Shown here one piece after another: positions 14,728 to 22,790 of a stretch of DNA of 22,796 bases; position 1 is the stretch's first letter, and every line of letters begins with the position of its first letter. Under the pieces are notes generated by a model that had not been told where the DNA came from, made no database searches, and saw nothing but the letters and a program-made list of their open reading frames with translations. Source of the stretch: Bordetella parapertussis (GTDB lineage Bacteria; Pseudomonadota; Gammaproteobacteria; Burkholderiales; Burkholderiaceae_D). Where the stretch lies: assembly GCA_945883145.1 (NCBI GenBank), contig CAMCXB010000039.1, forward strand, positions 1 through 22,796. The letters are read 5' to 3'. The position numbers and the translations under genes are program-made.

Positions 14728-15083
14728 ATAAATTGTAATTACTAATCCTGAGCTTGCAACGACACTCATTCATATTTAACGCATCATTCTTTGTTGGTCG
14801 GATTACTCCATACCAAGTCACCCGTATATCAACATGAAATGGCAACTCGACTATATTTTCCTTTCAAGATATTCAGCGATTAAGAACATACGTTTACAAA
14901 GGCACTTACTCTACCGACCTTTGTTGTTGAAGATATGACACTAATAAAACGCCTCACTTTAATCATTAACTATAGAGTGATTAAAGCGGTGAACTATCCG
15001 ATTTTTCCTAGTCACAGTGATGCAACTTGGGTTGTTGATTTTTTACGATAACATCGTAGTTGAACATACTCAGCTACACGAGC
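14728..15083. other. 356-base stretch without a supported gene; one hairpin
   Basis: No convincing reading frame is seen. The longest ATG frame I noted (14834-14938, 34 codons) lacks a ribosome-binding site and recognisable motifs. CTTTAATCA (14957-14965) pairs with TGATTAAAG (14978-14986) around a 12-base loop, with no T tract on either strand. A short hairpin TACGAT-AAC-ATCGTA lies at 15044-15058, preceded rather than followed by Ts on the plus strand. Their role is unknown. Confidence 0.5.
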
Positions 15084-15461
15084 TTATTTATTACAGACTA
15101 AACGAAACGCTCCTTTACCACCTGGGTTTTTAGAAATAGGTTGCCAGTCTGCTGGTGTTCTAACCGTTCCTAACTCTGTGCCTGTACCCATGAGTCCTTT
15201 ATAAGCAACAAAATACTCTAGCTTCATCATCTCATCTTCACAGTCATATTCTTTACGCATTTTCATAGAGAGCATGCCGTTTTCTGCTGCTTTTTTATAA
15301 TTTTCTAATTCCCAAGATTTACGAAAACGTCCTGAAGATATCAGTCCGTCGGTATTCACATAGACAGTGGTTCCACGAATGTTTTCAAACACTTTGACCC
15401 ATTCTGCATGCGCAGTGGAAGCGAAAAAAATTAGTGCTAACGATAAAATTTTATTTTTCAT
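15084..15461 (-). CDS. Exported surface-adhesin E-like protein
   Basis: The protein has 125 residues. The signal peptide MKNKILSLALIFFASTAHA is cleaved before EW. The mature 106 residues contain 'VYVNTDGLISSGRFRKSWELENYKKA', 'SMKMRKEYDCED' and a final 'AFRLVCNK'. The pattern of a strand pair, a 'W.L.NYK' motif, 'EYDC' and a C-terminal Cys likely disulfide-bonded to it fits the surface-adhesin protein E domain found as small orphan proteins in many proteobacteria. Protein E of Haemophilus binds host proteins, but a host-binding role here is not supported by the sequence. The start has a good AAAGAGAT site. It follows the cytochrome c gene by 39 bases on the same strand. Confidence 0.82.
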   Translation of the reverse strand: MKNKILSLALIFFASTAHAEWVKVFENIRGTTVYVNTDGLISSGRFRKSWELENYKKAAENGMLSMKMRKEYDCEDEMMKLEYFVAYKGLMGTGTELGTVRTPADWQPISKNPGGKGAFRLVCNK

Positions 15462-15500
15462 AGTATCTCTTTAATCAAAAATTTATTTTGTAGGTTATTT

Positions 15501-15845
15501 TTATTGTTGTGGCGCGCCAGATAAAATCCATTTTGCGAGTAACGTAGCATTTTGTTTATCTATTCCCTCATTGGCAGGATGAGCTAGCTCTCCCCATTTA
15601 CCTTGTCCACCTAAGCGTATGACATCCGCTAATTTTGCTGTAATTTTTTTGCCTTTATAGCGTTGAGCCACTTGTTGCAACGAAGGACCAACAAGCGTAT
15701 CAGTAAAATCATGACAACCTGTACAAGCATAATCTGTAAATAAGGTATTCGCCGTTGTTATGTCGTTGGGCTTTAACTGCGCCTGCGCAAGTGAGCCCCA
15801 ACATAACAATGAAACTACGAATAGCTACTTACCTGTTTTTTTCAT
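15501..15845 (-). pseudogene. Small class I cytochrome c with amber codon in the signal peptide
   Basis: A strong GGGGAGGG site precedes the ATG at 15845. The frame reads MKKTGK, then TAG (15825-15827), then LFVVSLLCWGSLAQA and a mature cytochrome with the haem motif CTGCH. The context is exactly a Sec signal peptide broken by one stop, most simply TGG (Trp) to TAG. Only a TTG at 15809 could restart, and it would leave a 10-residue leader without a basic start. The mature part ends 'ATLLAKWILSGAPQQ', as c551-type proteins do. It contains no methionine: where the sixth haem ligand is expected, 'WGELAHPANEGI' has His. The gene is probably inactive or recently lost; a sequencing error is possible. 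It lies 39 bases before the adhesin-E-like gene. Confidence 0.8.
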
Positions 15846-16054
15846 AGCCCTCCCCATTTATAAATTGTTCATCTCAATTTACAAATAAATGGAAAGAAAA
15901 ACCTGTAAGCAGATCAAATTTTACTAATTTATTCGCCTAAGCCGCGTTCTTTATCCTAAGAAGCAGAGGAATAAAGTAGAACTCAGATTGTTAACTATAA
16001 GGGGAATACAACAAGACAGGCAGTGATTTAAGCACTACTCAGTTTGAAATACTG

Positions 16055-16090
16055 AAAAACGCAGGAAGGTCAGCTTAGAGCAACCTTCCC
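16055..16090 (-). terminator. Terminator of the bactofilin gene
   Basis: On the minus strand GGGAAGGT is followed by a 12-base loop and ACCTTCC, then TGCGTTTTTC. The seven- to eight-base stem ends about 13 bases past the bactofilin stop. The T tract is short but well placed. Confidence 0.75.
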
Positions 16091-16102
16091 GCTATAAAGA
16101 AT

Positions 16103-16498
16103 TTATTCTTCTGAACTATCGACTGCAGGCGTATTTCTGTCTGCCATTACATAGCCAGTTGGTTGGCCATCTTTGACTTTGACGATATTGCCCTGCAAGA
16201 TACCGCCGCGTTTAATCTCTAACTCGGCATAGGTAATTGAACCAATCACTTTACCTACCGATTCCACGACCAAGGTCTTATTTGCAACCGTGGTATCGGT
16301 CAAAACTCCGCCTACACGAACGTGATTGGCTGCTGTTTTACCGTTAATGCCGCCATTGTTGGTGACGTAAATCGTGTCGGCAGATATAACGCCTTCGATT
16401 TTTCCGTCAACGGTGGCCACACCTGGCACTTTAATTGTGCCCTTCATGAACACACCTTCACCTACCATGAGCGTACCGGGAGAATTTGTATCTGCCAT
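16103..16498 (-). CDS. Bactofilin (polymer-forming cytoskeletal protein)
   Basis: The protein has 131 residues. A short N-terminal tail leads to a glycine- and valine-rich right-handed beta-helix over about residues 8-110, with repeats such as 'GVATVDGKIEGVISADTIYVTNNGGINGK' and 'LEIKRGGILQGNI'. Bactofilins polymerise without nucleotide into filaments on the inner membrane and scaffold cell-shape, stalk or polarity factors. The acidic tail 'VDSSEE' is variable in the family. No M23 peptidase or other common bactofilin partner gene adjoins it. No ribosome-binding site is apparent before the ATG. It is divergent from the P-loop gene at 16606 and has its own terminator. Confidence 0.92.
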   Translation of the reverse strand: MADTNSPGTLMVGEGVFMKGTIKVPGVATVDGKIEGVISADTIYVTNNGGINGKTAANHVRVGGVLTDTTVANKTLVVESVGKVIGSITYAELEIKRGGILQGNIVKVKDGQPTGYVMADRNTPAVDSSEE

Positions 16499-16605
16499 AT
16501 TAATTTGATAACAAAGTTAGTGGGGTTAGTGCAATGATACTAGCATTAAGAGCAAAATACAGCCCTCACGCATTTTTAAAAAGTAAATTACTATTTTGAC
16601 TACTT

Positions 16606-17196
16606 ATGCAGACAATTAAATCCACACCCCGCCTTATCTTATTTGCCGGTCACGCAGGTACCGGCAAAACTTCTCTTGCAAAAAAAGCATTGCCTTTGAT
16701 TGCCGAGCGTACCGGTGAAGATTTCTTCTTTCTAGATAAAGACACCGTGTATGGTGCTTTCAGTTCCCATATGATGGGTTTATTGACGGGCGATCCTGAT
16801 GATAGAGACAGCCCAACTTATTTACAAAATATTCGTGATCAAGAATACGCAGGATTAATCGACATAGTGCGCGAAAATTTTTCACTCAACGTAAATGTGA
16901 TTTTAGTTGGACCGTTCACACGTGAACTCATGGCTGGAAAATTTTTCCATCCTACCGAGCTAGGATTGCCTGCATCCACCACCTGTAGGATCGCATGGAT
17001 TGATCTCGATAGCGAAGTAGCACGACAAAGGATTGAACATAGAGCTGATGCACGTGATGCTTATAAGCTTGCGCATTGGGAGACTTATCTACAAAGACGA
17101 GTAGAGCCTCCTGTGCATCACCATCTTTATCGCTTTAATAATTTAGAACCGAGTGAAACAGAATTCCAAGCATTGCTAGCGCATCTTATTAGCTAA
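16606..17196 (+). CDS. P-loop ATPase, AAA_33/kinase-like
   Basis: The protein has 196 residues. The Walker A motif GHAGTGKTS (15-23) directly follows the first strand 'RLILFA'. 'FFFLDKDTVYGAF' (40-52) has the substrate-side aspartates typical of small kinases. 'NVNVILVGPF' gives a third strand, and 'RIEHRADARDAYKLAHWETYLQRR' (about 142-165) holds the arginine-rich lid. These features fit AAA_33 and zeta-toxin-like nucleotide or small-molecule kinases. The substrate is not identifiable. No antitoxin-like gene adjoins it, which argues against a zeta toxin. There is no clear ribosome-binding site. It converges on the serine hydrolase gene with 28 bases between. Confidence 0.78.
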   Translation: MQTIKSTPRLILFAGHAGTGKTSLAKKALPLIAERTGEDFFFLDKDTVYGAFSSHMMGLLTGDPDDRDSPTYLQNIRDQEYAGLIDIVRENFSLNVNVILVGPFTRELMAGKFFHPTELGLPASTTCRIAWIDLDSEVARQRIEHRADARDAYKLAHWETYLQRRVEPPVHHHLYRFNNLEPSETEFQALLAHLIS

Positions 17197-17224
17197 GTTA
17201 CGCTAGCTTGTGACATAACTAAAT

Positions 17225-18523
17225 TTATTCGATTGCTTGGTACACCAATTGTTTAATCATACGGCGGTAATACTGACGTATTGCACCCGGTGTTTGCGTC
17301 ATCAAGACTGCGACTAACTGCTCCTTAGGATCCACCCAAAAGAAAGTACCACCTAAACCTGCCCATGCATAATCACCTTCTGAACCAGGCACACTCGCCA
17401 ATCCTGCACCTTGTCGCACCATAAAACCCAAACCAAAGGTGTAGCCCTGCACACCCATTAACAATTCTCCAGGTTGAATGGGTGTAGCTACCTTAGGGCC
17501 TAAATGATCAGACGTCATCAGTGCGACTGTGGTGCGAGATAAATAACGTTTTCCATCTAAGATGCCGCCATTGAGTAGCATCTGACAAAAACGTAAATAA
17601 TCATCCGCTGTGGTTGAAATACCTGCACCACCTGAATCATTACCAGTCGCTTTCGTCACATCAATCACAACTTGCATAGGACCACCCGTAGTCGGATCTA
17701 TCTTGAGAGGTTCTGCTATGCGTGCAACTTTTGATGCTGACACAACGAAGCTAGTGTCTTTCATGCCTAAAGGTTGAATTAATTTTTCATCTAATAAAAC
17801 ACTCAGTGTCTTACCGCTGACTGCTTCTAATACACGACCTAATAAATCTGTAGACAAACTATATTCCCAAGTTGAACCTGGTTGCCACAACAATGGTGCT
17901 TTACCAAATGCCTCAACTTGTTGCTCTGGTGTCAGCGACATAGATTTAAAAGGTATTTCAGTTGAAAACAAACCTACCTCTTGATAGGCATTTTTCATAC
18001 TTGCATAGCGCGTGAATTCTGCATACGTTAAACCTGATGTATGACGCAGTAAATCATGCACTGTCATTTGCCTTTGTGCGGCGACTGTTGTACCTGTAGC
18101 TTCAGAAGGATTAGCCAATACTTTCATATTACTCATCGCTGGTAAAAATTTTGAAACAGGATCAGCGAGCTGTAATTTCCCTTCTTCTACTAACATCATG
18201 GTTAATACCGATACCATGGGTTTGGTCATGGAATAAGCACGAAAGATGGCATCGCGTTGCAATGGCTTATTCGTCATTTTATTTTGATAGCCAGTAGTGT
18301 CCGCATACACCACCACACCTTTACGAGCAATTAGCAATACAGCACCGGGCATGCGATTGGCTTCAATCTCTGATTGGATAACTGGCTTGATACGGGCGAG
18401 TCGTGCTGCAGATAAGCCTTGTGCTTGTGGTGAACCTGTTGGTAAATCCGCTGCGCTTGCAGTCCATGTAATGAGAACTACCGCAGCACAAATGATTTGT
18501 TTTAATTGTTTAACGTACGACAT
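17225..18523 (-). CDS. Exported serine hydrolase, class C beta-lactamase/esterase family
   Basis: The ATG at 18523 has a textbook GGGAGA site (18530-18535) and gives 432 residues with a signal peptide ending 'TASAA' (about 1-25). A longer frame to 18559 is less likely. The serine-hydrolase motifs are present: SMTK with nucleophile S98 and base K101 in 'FRAYSMTKPM', 'HTSGLTY' and the Tyr motif 'WEYSLS'. These mark the COG1680 group (EstB-like esterases, D-aminopeptidases, AmpC relatives). The substrate cannot be assigned. True AmpC enzymes have a KTG box, and I see no clear copy near the C-terminus, so an esterase or peptidase role is more likely than antibiotic resistance. It lies 43 bases downstream of the mnmC gene. 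Confidence 0.88.
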   Translation of the reverse strand: MSYVKQLKQIICAAVVLITWTASAADLPTGSPQAQGLSAARLARIKPVIQSEIEANRMPGAVLLIARKGVVVYADTTGYQNKMTNKPLQRDAIFRAYSMTKPMVSVLTMMLVEEGKLQLADPVSKFLPAMSNMKVLANPSEATGTTVAAQRQMTVHDLLRHTSGLTYAEFTRYASMKNAYQEVGLFSTEIPFKSMSLTPEQQVEAFGKAPLLWQPGSTWEYSLSTDLLGRVLEAVSGKTLSVLLDEKLIQPLGMKDTSFVVSASKVARIAEPLKIDPTTGGPMQVVIDVTKATGNDSGGAGISTTADDYLRFCQMLLNGGILDGKRYLSRTTVALMTSDHLGPKVATPIQPGELLMGVQGYTFGLGFMVRQGAGLASVPGSEGDYAWAGLGGTFFWVDPKEQLVAVLMTQTPGAIRQYYRRMIKQLVYQAIE

Positions 18524-18566
18524 TCTTGTCTCCCTGTTTTTTTCTGAACTATTCTGCATTAATTTT

Positions 18567-19658
18567 TTATTGTAGCGCTAAGCGCAAAGGATTGAGCACT
18601 TCCCGCCATTGCTCTAATTGTGGTGTAGCTTCTCCCATCATCATGCTAACCAACCATTCACCACACCATGGCGCACAAGTCATGCCACGCGAGCCATGTG
18701 CTAGCGAGGCATACAAATTTGGCGCAAGCTGACCGACAGCAGGCAATCTATCTTGCGTCACTGCGCGAAAAGCTACGCGCCCACTTTGACAGTCATTCTT
18801 ATCAAGACAAAATTCGGGCAAGAGTCTTTGTAGACGTTGAAAATTTTCTTCATCATCCTTGATACGTGCATCAACACATGCATCATCTTTTTGAATAGTG
18901 GCGCCTATGGTATGCATGCCTCGAATTGCCGGTGTGATGTAACCATCTCGACAAATAATTTTATGTAATTGACGCCCCGCTATTTCTGGTAACAGCGTCA
19001 ACTGTCCTCGCGCACTATCAATTGCTAAAGAAGGTGAAAATAAAGCTCCAGAAAATGCACTCGCTAAAACGACACAATCAGCTTGTCGTTCTGATCCATC
19101 AGATAAAGTAATGCGTGGCTTTTGTTTTTCATCGAACTGTATTCGACTGACATGCAAACCTATTTGCAACTGAATATCAGGATGGTTTAATAAAGACTGA
19201 ATGAATGGAATCGGCTCAATCCACCCCGCTACTGGCAAATGAAAACCTCGATCTGCAACTTGATTTGCACTAAGTTCACTAGCTTGTTCTTGCGTGACTT
19301 CACTTATCCAATCAACTGAATATTGTGCAGCATGCTGTGCGAGTTTTTGATGACGAAGTGCGTCGCGTGTCATTCTGATTGCGCCACACAACTCATGTGG
19401 AACCGCTTGCCCATGATGTGAGAGCCATTGCACTAGCCACTGCATGCCTAGTGTGGTGAGTGTTGTAATCGGATTATGTGCGCCACCTGGCTCAGGTCGA
19501 ATAACAGCAACTGGATTACCAGAGCCACCATTCGCAATCTGCATAGACTCTATAACAGTAACGGGAATCTGTCGTTGAGCTAAGGCATAGGCCACACTTG
19601 CACCAGCTATGCCAGCTCCAACAACTACAACTTTTTTAGGGATGTTTACATTACCCAT
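18567..19658 (-). CDS. mnmC: FAD-dependent oxidoreductase, stand-alone MnmC C-terminal domain
   Basis: I take the ATG at 19658 (363 residues), four bases after the stop of the upstream small gene; a TTG at 19682 would overlap it. The FAD-binding 'VVVVGAGIAGASVAYALAQ' (GAGIAG at 14-19) opens a DAO-fold protein. Later blocks 'GGSGNPVAVIRPEPG', 'GYITPAIRGMHTIGAT', 'GRVAFRAVTQDRLPAVG' and 'LYASLAHGSRGMTCAPWCGEWL' are those of MnmC. This domain oxidatively removes the carboxymethyl group from cmnm5s2U34 of tRNA. In E. coli it is fused to the methyltransferase domain; here only the oxidoreductase is present, so the methyltransferase must be encoded elsewhere or be absent. A general amino-acid oxidase is less likely. 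Confidence 0.85.
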   Translation of the reverse strand: MGNVNIPKKVVVVGAGIAGASVAYALAQRQIPVTVIESMQIANGGSGNPVAVIRPEPGGAHNPITTLTTLGMQWLVQWLSHHGQAVPHELCGAIRMTRDALRHQKLAQHAAQYSVDWISEVTQEQASELSANQVADRGFHLPVAGWIEPIPFIQSLLNHPDIQLQIGLHVSRIQFDEKQKPRITLSDGSERQADCVVLASAFSGALFSPSLAIDSARGQLTLLPEIAGRQLHKIICRDGYITPAIRGMHTIGATIQKDDACVDARIKDDEENFQRLQRLLPEFCLDKNDCQSGRVAFRAVTQDRLPAVGQLAPNLYASLAHGSRGMTCAPWCGEWLVSMMMGEATPQLEQWREVLNPLRLALQ

Positions 19659-19662
19659 ACAA

Positions 19663-19995
19663 CTACTGACAACGCCCTTCAAAAATCAAGGCAGAGGTAG
19701 GAAGCTCCAAGGTATCACTGACAGTGAACATAGTGGTATCTAGTCTTATGCGTCGCGTGGCTTGCCGCTCTGTTAAACCATAACAATACCAACCACTCTC
19801 CGTCGTAGAGCATTGCATGGTCTCTAGCTTTTGATTCTGTATCTGATAACGACGCTGTTCATCAACTGGGTAAGTTGACTCTGCACCCCGATGGATAAAA
19901 CGTGTTTTACCCTGACAGGTCCAATTGAGGTCGGCAGACTGTGCGTATGAGGAAAAAAAAGACAGCAAGATAAAAACTAAGTGCGATAGAGGCAT
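19663..19995 (-). CDS. Small exported four-cysteine protein, unknown
   Basis: The protein has 110 residues. Residues 1-20 are a signal peptide (MPLSHLVFILLSFFSSYAQS). The mature 90 residues hold four cysteines (in 'WTCQG', 'MQCST', 'YCYG' and the penultimate residue), enough for two disulfides, and many strand-forming segments. I recognise no family. Its TAG stop lies four bases before the mnmC start on the same strand, so the genes are probably co-transcribed or translationally coupled. That is odd, because one product is exported and the other modifies tRNA. The ribosome-binding site is weak. Confidence 0.65.
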   Translation of the reverse strand: MPLSHLVFILLSFFSSYAQSADLNWTCQGKTRFIHRGAESTYPVDEQRRYQIQNQKLETMQCSTTESGWYCYGLTERQATRRIRLDTTMFTVSDTLELPTSALIFEGRCQ

Positions 19996-20098
19996 GAACT
20001 TTGATCAACATAATTTAACTATGCCCTACTTTACCACTGCACACCTAGTTTTTAATGGAGACAAATAAAACACACTTATTTCTTAACTAATTAATAAA

Positions 20099-21412
20099 TT
20101 AACGCTGCGCCAACCATTGATTAAACTCTTCTATATCAGCCAGACGCAAGCCACCTGAGCGCATACGCAAGCCCATTAAATCACGCAAGAAATCATAGCG
20201 CGCCTTAGCTAAATCTAATCTCGCTTTAAATAATCTACGGCGTGTATCTAGCACATCAATTACCGTCACCACACCCAAATAAAAACCTACTTCTTGCGCT
20301 GTGACTGATTGCTCCATTGCGTTGACTTGATTGGTCGTGGATTCTATCCTTGCATGATTGGCTACCGCGCTTGCAAATACAATACGCATATCACGCTCTA
20401 CTGTGCGGCGCGTTGCTTCTAATTGCTGTTGTGCGATATTTAATTGCGCCTGCGCAGAAGCCATAGTGGCATTCACACGTCCGCCTTCATAAATCGGAAT
20501 TCGCAATTCAAGTCCGACTACATTCACACCAAATTCACGGCGCGGTAAATTATCAATATCTTGATTAGATTCATTTCTTTGCATCAGAAAAGATAGTTGA
20601 GGATAATGTTCAGCGCGCGCACTAGATAACGTACTGCGACTGACTTTCACTGCTTCAGTGCGAGCAAGAATATCTGGATTTCCGTCTAAGGCAGTACGCA
20701 CCCAATAAGTTTCATCATAAGGTACTACTGGAAAATTTGATCTTGTTAATACAGCTAATTCTCCAGGATCACGACCACTTAACTCACGTAGTTTAATTCG
20801 TGCAGCATCGGCTTTATTTGCCACATCAATTTGTCGTGTTTCTAATTGCTGAAGATAGGCAGTGGCTTCAGATAAGTCCGTTACTTTCGCCATTTGCATT
20901 TTGAACATTGCCAAAAGCCGCGCTACTTGCTGGGAGGCTGCATCTTTTTCCACCCATAACTGCTCCATCTCATCATCAGACTGCAATCCTTCGAGATAAG
21001 AATCAATCAGCTGAGCTGTTAACTGCATGCGTGCGAGATGTGCTTCGCTTTCAGCTTGTTTAGCAGCATAACGAGCACTATCAAATCGGTAATAAGAAGC
21101 TAAATCAAGAATTGCCTGTCTAGCACTGAGAATTGCTCGCTGACCGTAATAATCAGAAAACCGCCCTGCTTCATTGGCATAATTTTTTGAACTGGATACT
21201 TGTAAATTCACTTGCGGATAGAGTCGACTGACTGCAATATCAGCATCGGCTTTTGCGCGCTCTATGCCTAGTTCCCGTATTTTTAAAGCGGGATTGTCTT
21301 GCATCGCTGATTTATACAGACTTAGTAAATCTTCAGCTTTAACCCATGGTGTTGCTAAGGTTGTGAAGAATACAAACACTATGGCAGCTTGTGAGGCGAT
21401 TAATTTTTTCAT
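20099..21412 (-). CDS. TolC family outer-membrane efflux/secretion channel
   Basis: The protein has 437 residues. The signal peptide is MKKLIASQAAIVFVFFTTLA and continues to about 'VKA' (24-26). The mature protein has the two repeated halves of outer-membrane efflux proteins: 'LLSLYKSAMQDNPALKI' at the start of the first, 'YPQVNLQVSSS' strands, long alpha-helical stretches, and 'YPQLSFLMQRN' with 'LRIPIYEGGRVNATMASAQAQLNIAQQQLE' in the second. A C-terminal 'LGVVTVIDVLDTRRRLFKARLDLAKARYDFL' is the standard family end. It begins one base after the hlyD stop, with GGGAGGAT inside the end of hlyD, so the two are translationally coupled. It would form the outer-membrane exit duct of a type I secretion system. 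Confidence 0.94.
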   Translation of the reverse strand: MKKLIASQAAIVFVFFTTLATPWVKAEDLLSLYKSAMQDNPALKIRELGIERAKADADIAVSRLYPQVNLQVSSSKNYANEAGRFSDYYGQRAILSARQAILDLASYYRFDSARYAAKQAESEAHLARMQLTAQLIDSYLEGLQSDDEMEQLWVEKDAASQQVARLLAMFKMQMAKVTDLSEATAYLQQLETRQIDVANKADAARIKLRELSGRDPGELAVLTRSNFPVVPYDETYWVRTALDGNPDILARTEAVKVSRSTLSSARAEHYPQLSFLMQRNESNQDIDNLPRREFGVNVVGLELRIPIYEGGRVNATMASAQAQLNIAQQQLEATRRTVERDMRIVFASAVANHARIESTTNQVNAMEQSVTAQEVGFYLGVVTVIDVLDTRRRLFKARLDLAKARYDFLRDLMGLRMRSGGLRLADIEEFNQWLAQR

Positions 21413-21413
21413 C

Positions 21414-22790
21414 TCAATCCTCCCTCATTGATCGCACTAATAAATCTGAAAATGGTGCTGTCATATAGCGCCAGAAGGTACGTGAACCTGTTTTAATGAA
21501 CACATCAGCTGGCATACCAGGTACTAATTCGAGTTTTAAGTTAGCGAGATCGCGTATGCCTTTGGGTGTTACCATCACGCGCGCTAAGTAATAGGGATGT
21601 CTATCTTGCGATGTTTCATCAATTAATCGATCTGCTGAAACCATCACAAGCTTGCCTTCTATCTTGGGCATCTCGCGTTGTCGGAATGCAGAGAACCTTA
21701 CTTCCGCTGTTTGACCGACTATGATTTGATCAATGTCTTGCGGCATTAAGCGCACTTCGACCATGAGCTGCTCATTCGCAGGCACAATATTTAAAACATG
21801 TTGTCCTGGCCTGATGACTTCGCCAGCAGTATGTACTGCTAATTCCAAGACCATGCCATCATCTGGCGCTACTACTGTCGTGCGTTTCACGGTATCGCTT
21901 AAGGCACGATTTCTTTCATTCAAACTAAATAATTCTGCCTGCACCTCAGCCAATTCTTTTGCAACTTCACGTTGAAATTCTTGTTCAATTCTAAGTATTT
22001 TTAATTCGGCTGATCCAATCTCTAATTCGACTGAGGTCATATCTGACTCTAAAGAAGCACGCTGTCCTTCGTTCTGCGCCAGATTACGCTCCATCTCACG
22101 TACACGCTGCATTTCTGCATAACCCTGACTCGCTAAGATTTGTAAATCACCACGTTCTTTTTCAAATGAACGCACTAATTTTTCACGCATAGATTTTTGT
22201 TCATTCAATCCAATTAATTTTTGCTTTAATTGGTCTATCTGTCTACGATACAACATGATCTCGCCATCCAATGCGCGTTTACGAACTTGGAAAGTTTGAT
22301 CCTGTAGGCGCATTGCTTCTGCTGCGCGACTATCATTTTTTCTTGCTGTTAAAGCAGTTGGATAGGCGATACGACTCTTAGCATCACGTTGGGCAGTTAA
22401 CCTAGCTTCATGTGCTAATGAGAGTAACCACTGTCCTTGCACTTGATCTAATTGTGAACGGGGCTGTATATCCTCTAAGGTCAACAGCACTTCTCCTTTA
22501 TGCACATGCTGACCTTCTCTTATGCGTACCTCTTTCACAATGCCGCCTTCTAGATGCGCGATCGGCTTACGATAATTTTCTACAATCACTAAACCCGATC
22601 CAATTGCAGCACTATCAAGTGGCGCTAATACTGACCACACACCCACTCCACCAAACAATAACAACACAGCGACTAGCCCACCGATGCGCAAAAATTTTTC
22701 TTGGCGTTCGATTTTTCTCGGTAAAACATTAGTCGGCAAGACGGTGACGACTTCTGGTTTATTTGTCTTCAATGAATGTAGGTTGTTCAT
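21414..22790 (-). CDS. HlyD-type periplasmic adaptor of a type I secretion system
   Basis: The protein has 458 residues. A short cytoplasmic N-terminus leads to one membrane helix (about 35-56). The first half of the lipoyl/barrel-sandwich domain follows ('AHLEGGIVKEVRIREGQHVHKGEVLLTLED', 78-107), then a long coiled coil (about 115-300), the second half ('TTVVAPDDGMVLELAVHTAGEVIRPGQHVLNIVP') and a C-terminal beta-barrel with 'LKLELVPGMPADVFIKTGSRTFWRYMTAPF'. This is the PrtE/HlyD adaptor family, which links an inner-membrane ABC exporter to TolC. The exporter gene normally precedes it and should lie beyond the right edge. Only six bases before the ATG are visible, so its ribosome-binding site cannot be judged. 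Confidence 0.95.
   Translation of the reverse strand: MNNLHSLKTNKPEVVTVLPTNVLPRKIERQEKFLRIGGLVAVLLLFGGVGVWSVLAPLDSAAIGSGLVIVENYRKPIAHLEGGIVKEVRIREGQHVHKGEVLLTLEDIQPRSQLDQVQGQWLLSLAHEARLTAQRDAKSRIAYPTALTARKNDSRAAEAMRLQDQTFQVRKRALDGEIMLYRRQIDQLKQKLIGLNEQKSMREKLVRSFEKERGDLQILASQGYAEMQRVREMERNLAQNEGQRASLESDMTSVELEIGSAELKILRIEQEFQREVAKELAEVQAELFSLNERNRALSDTVKRTTVVAPDDGMVLELAVHTAGEVIRPGQHVLNIVPANEQLMVEVRLMPQDIDQIIVGQTAEVRFSAFRQREMPKIEGKLVMVSADRLIDETSQDRHPYYLARVMVTPKGIRDLANLKLELVPGMPADVFIKTGSRTFWRYMTAPFSDLLVRSMRED

Noticed and set aside
14834..14938. 34-codon ATG frame in the empty stretch before the adhesin-E-like gene
   Set aside because: No ribosome-binding site and no resemblance to a known protein.
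15044..15058. Hairpin TACGAT-AAC-ATCGTA as a terminator
   Set aside because: The T run precedes the stem on the plus strand, and A residues follow it on the minus strand, so neither direction has the terminator layout.
15825..15827. Reassigned or pyrrolysine TAG in the cytochrome c gene
   Set aside because: TAG terminates three intact-looking genes in this window, and the codon sits in a signal peptide where a plain Trp-to-stop change explains it.
16606..17196. Zeta-type toxin of a toxin-antitoxin pair
   Set aside because: The P-loop fold is compatible, but no small antitoxin gene lies upstream or downstream, and the neighbour upstream is a bactofilin in the opposite direction.
17225..18523. 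Antibiotic-resistance beta-lactamase of the AmpC type
   Set aside because: SxxK and YxS motifs are present, but no convincing KTG box was found. The broader esterase/peptidase family is the safer call.
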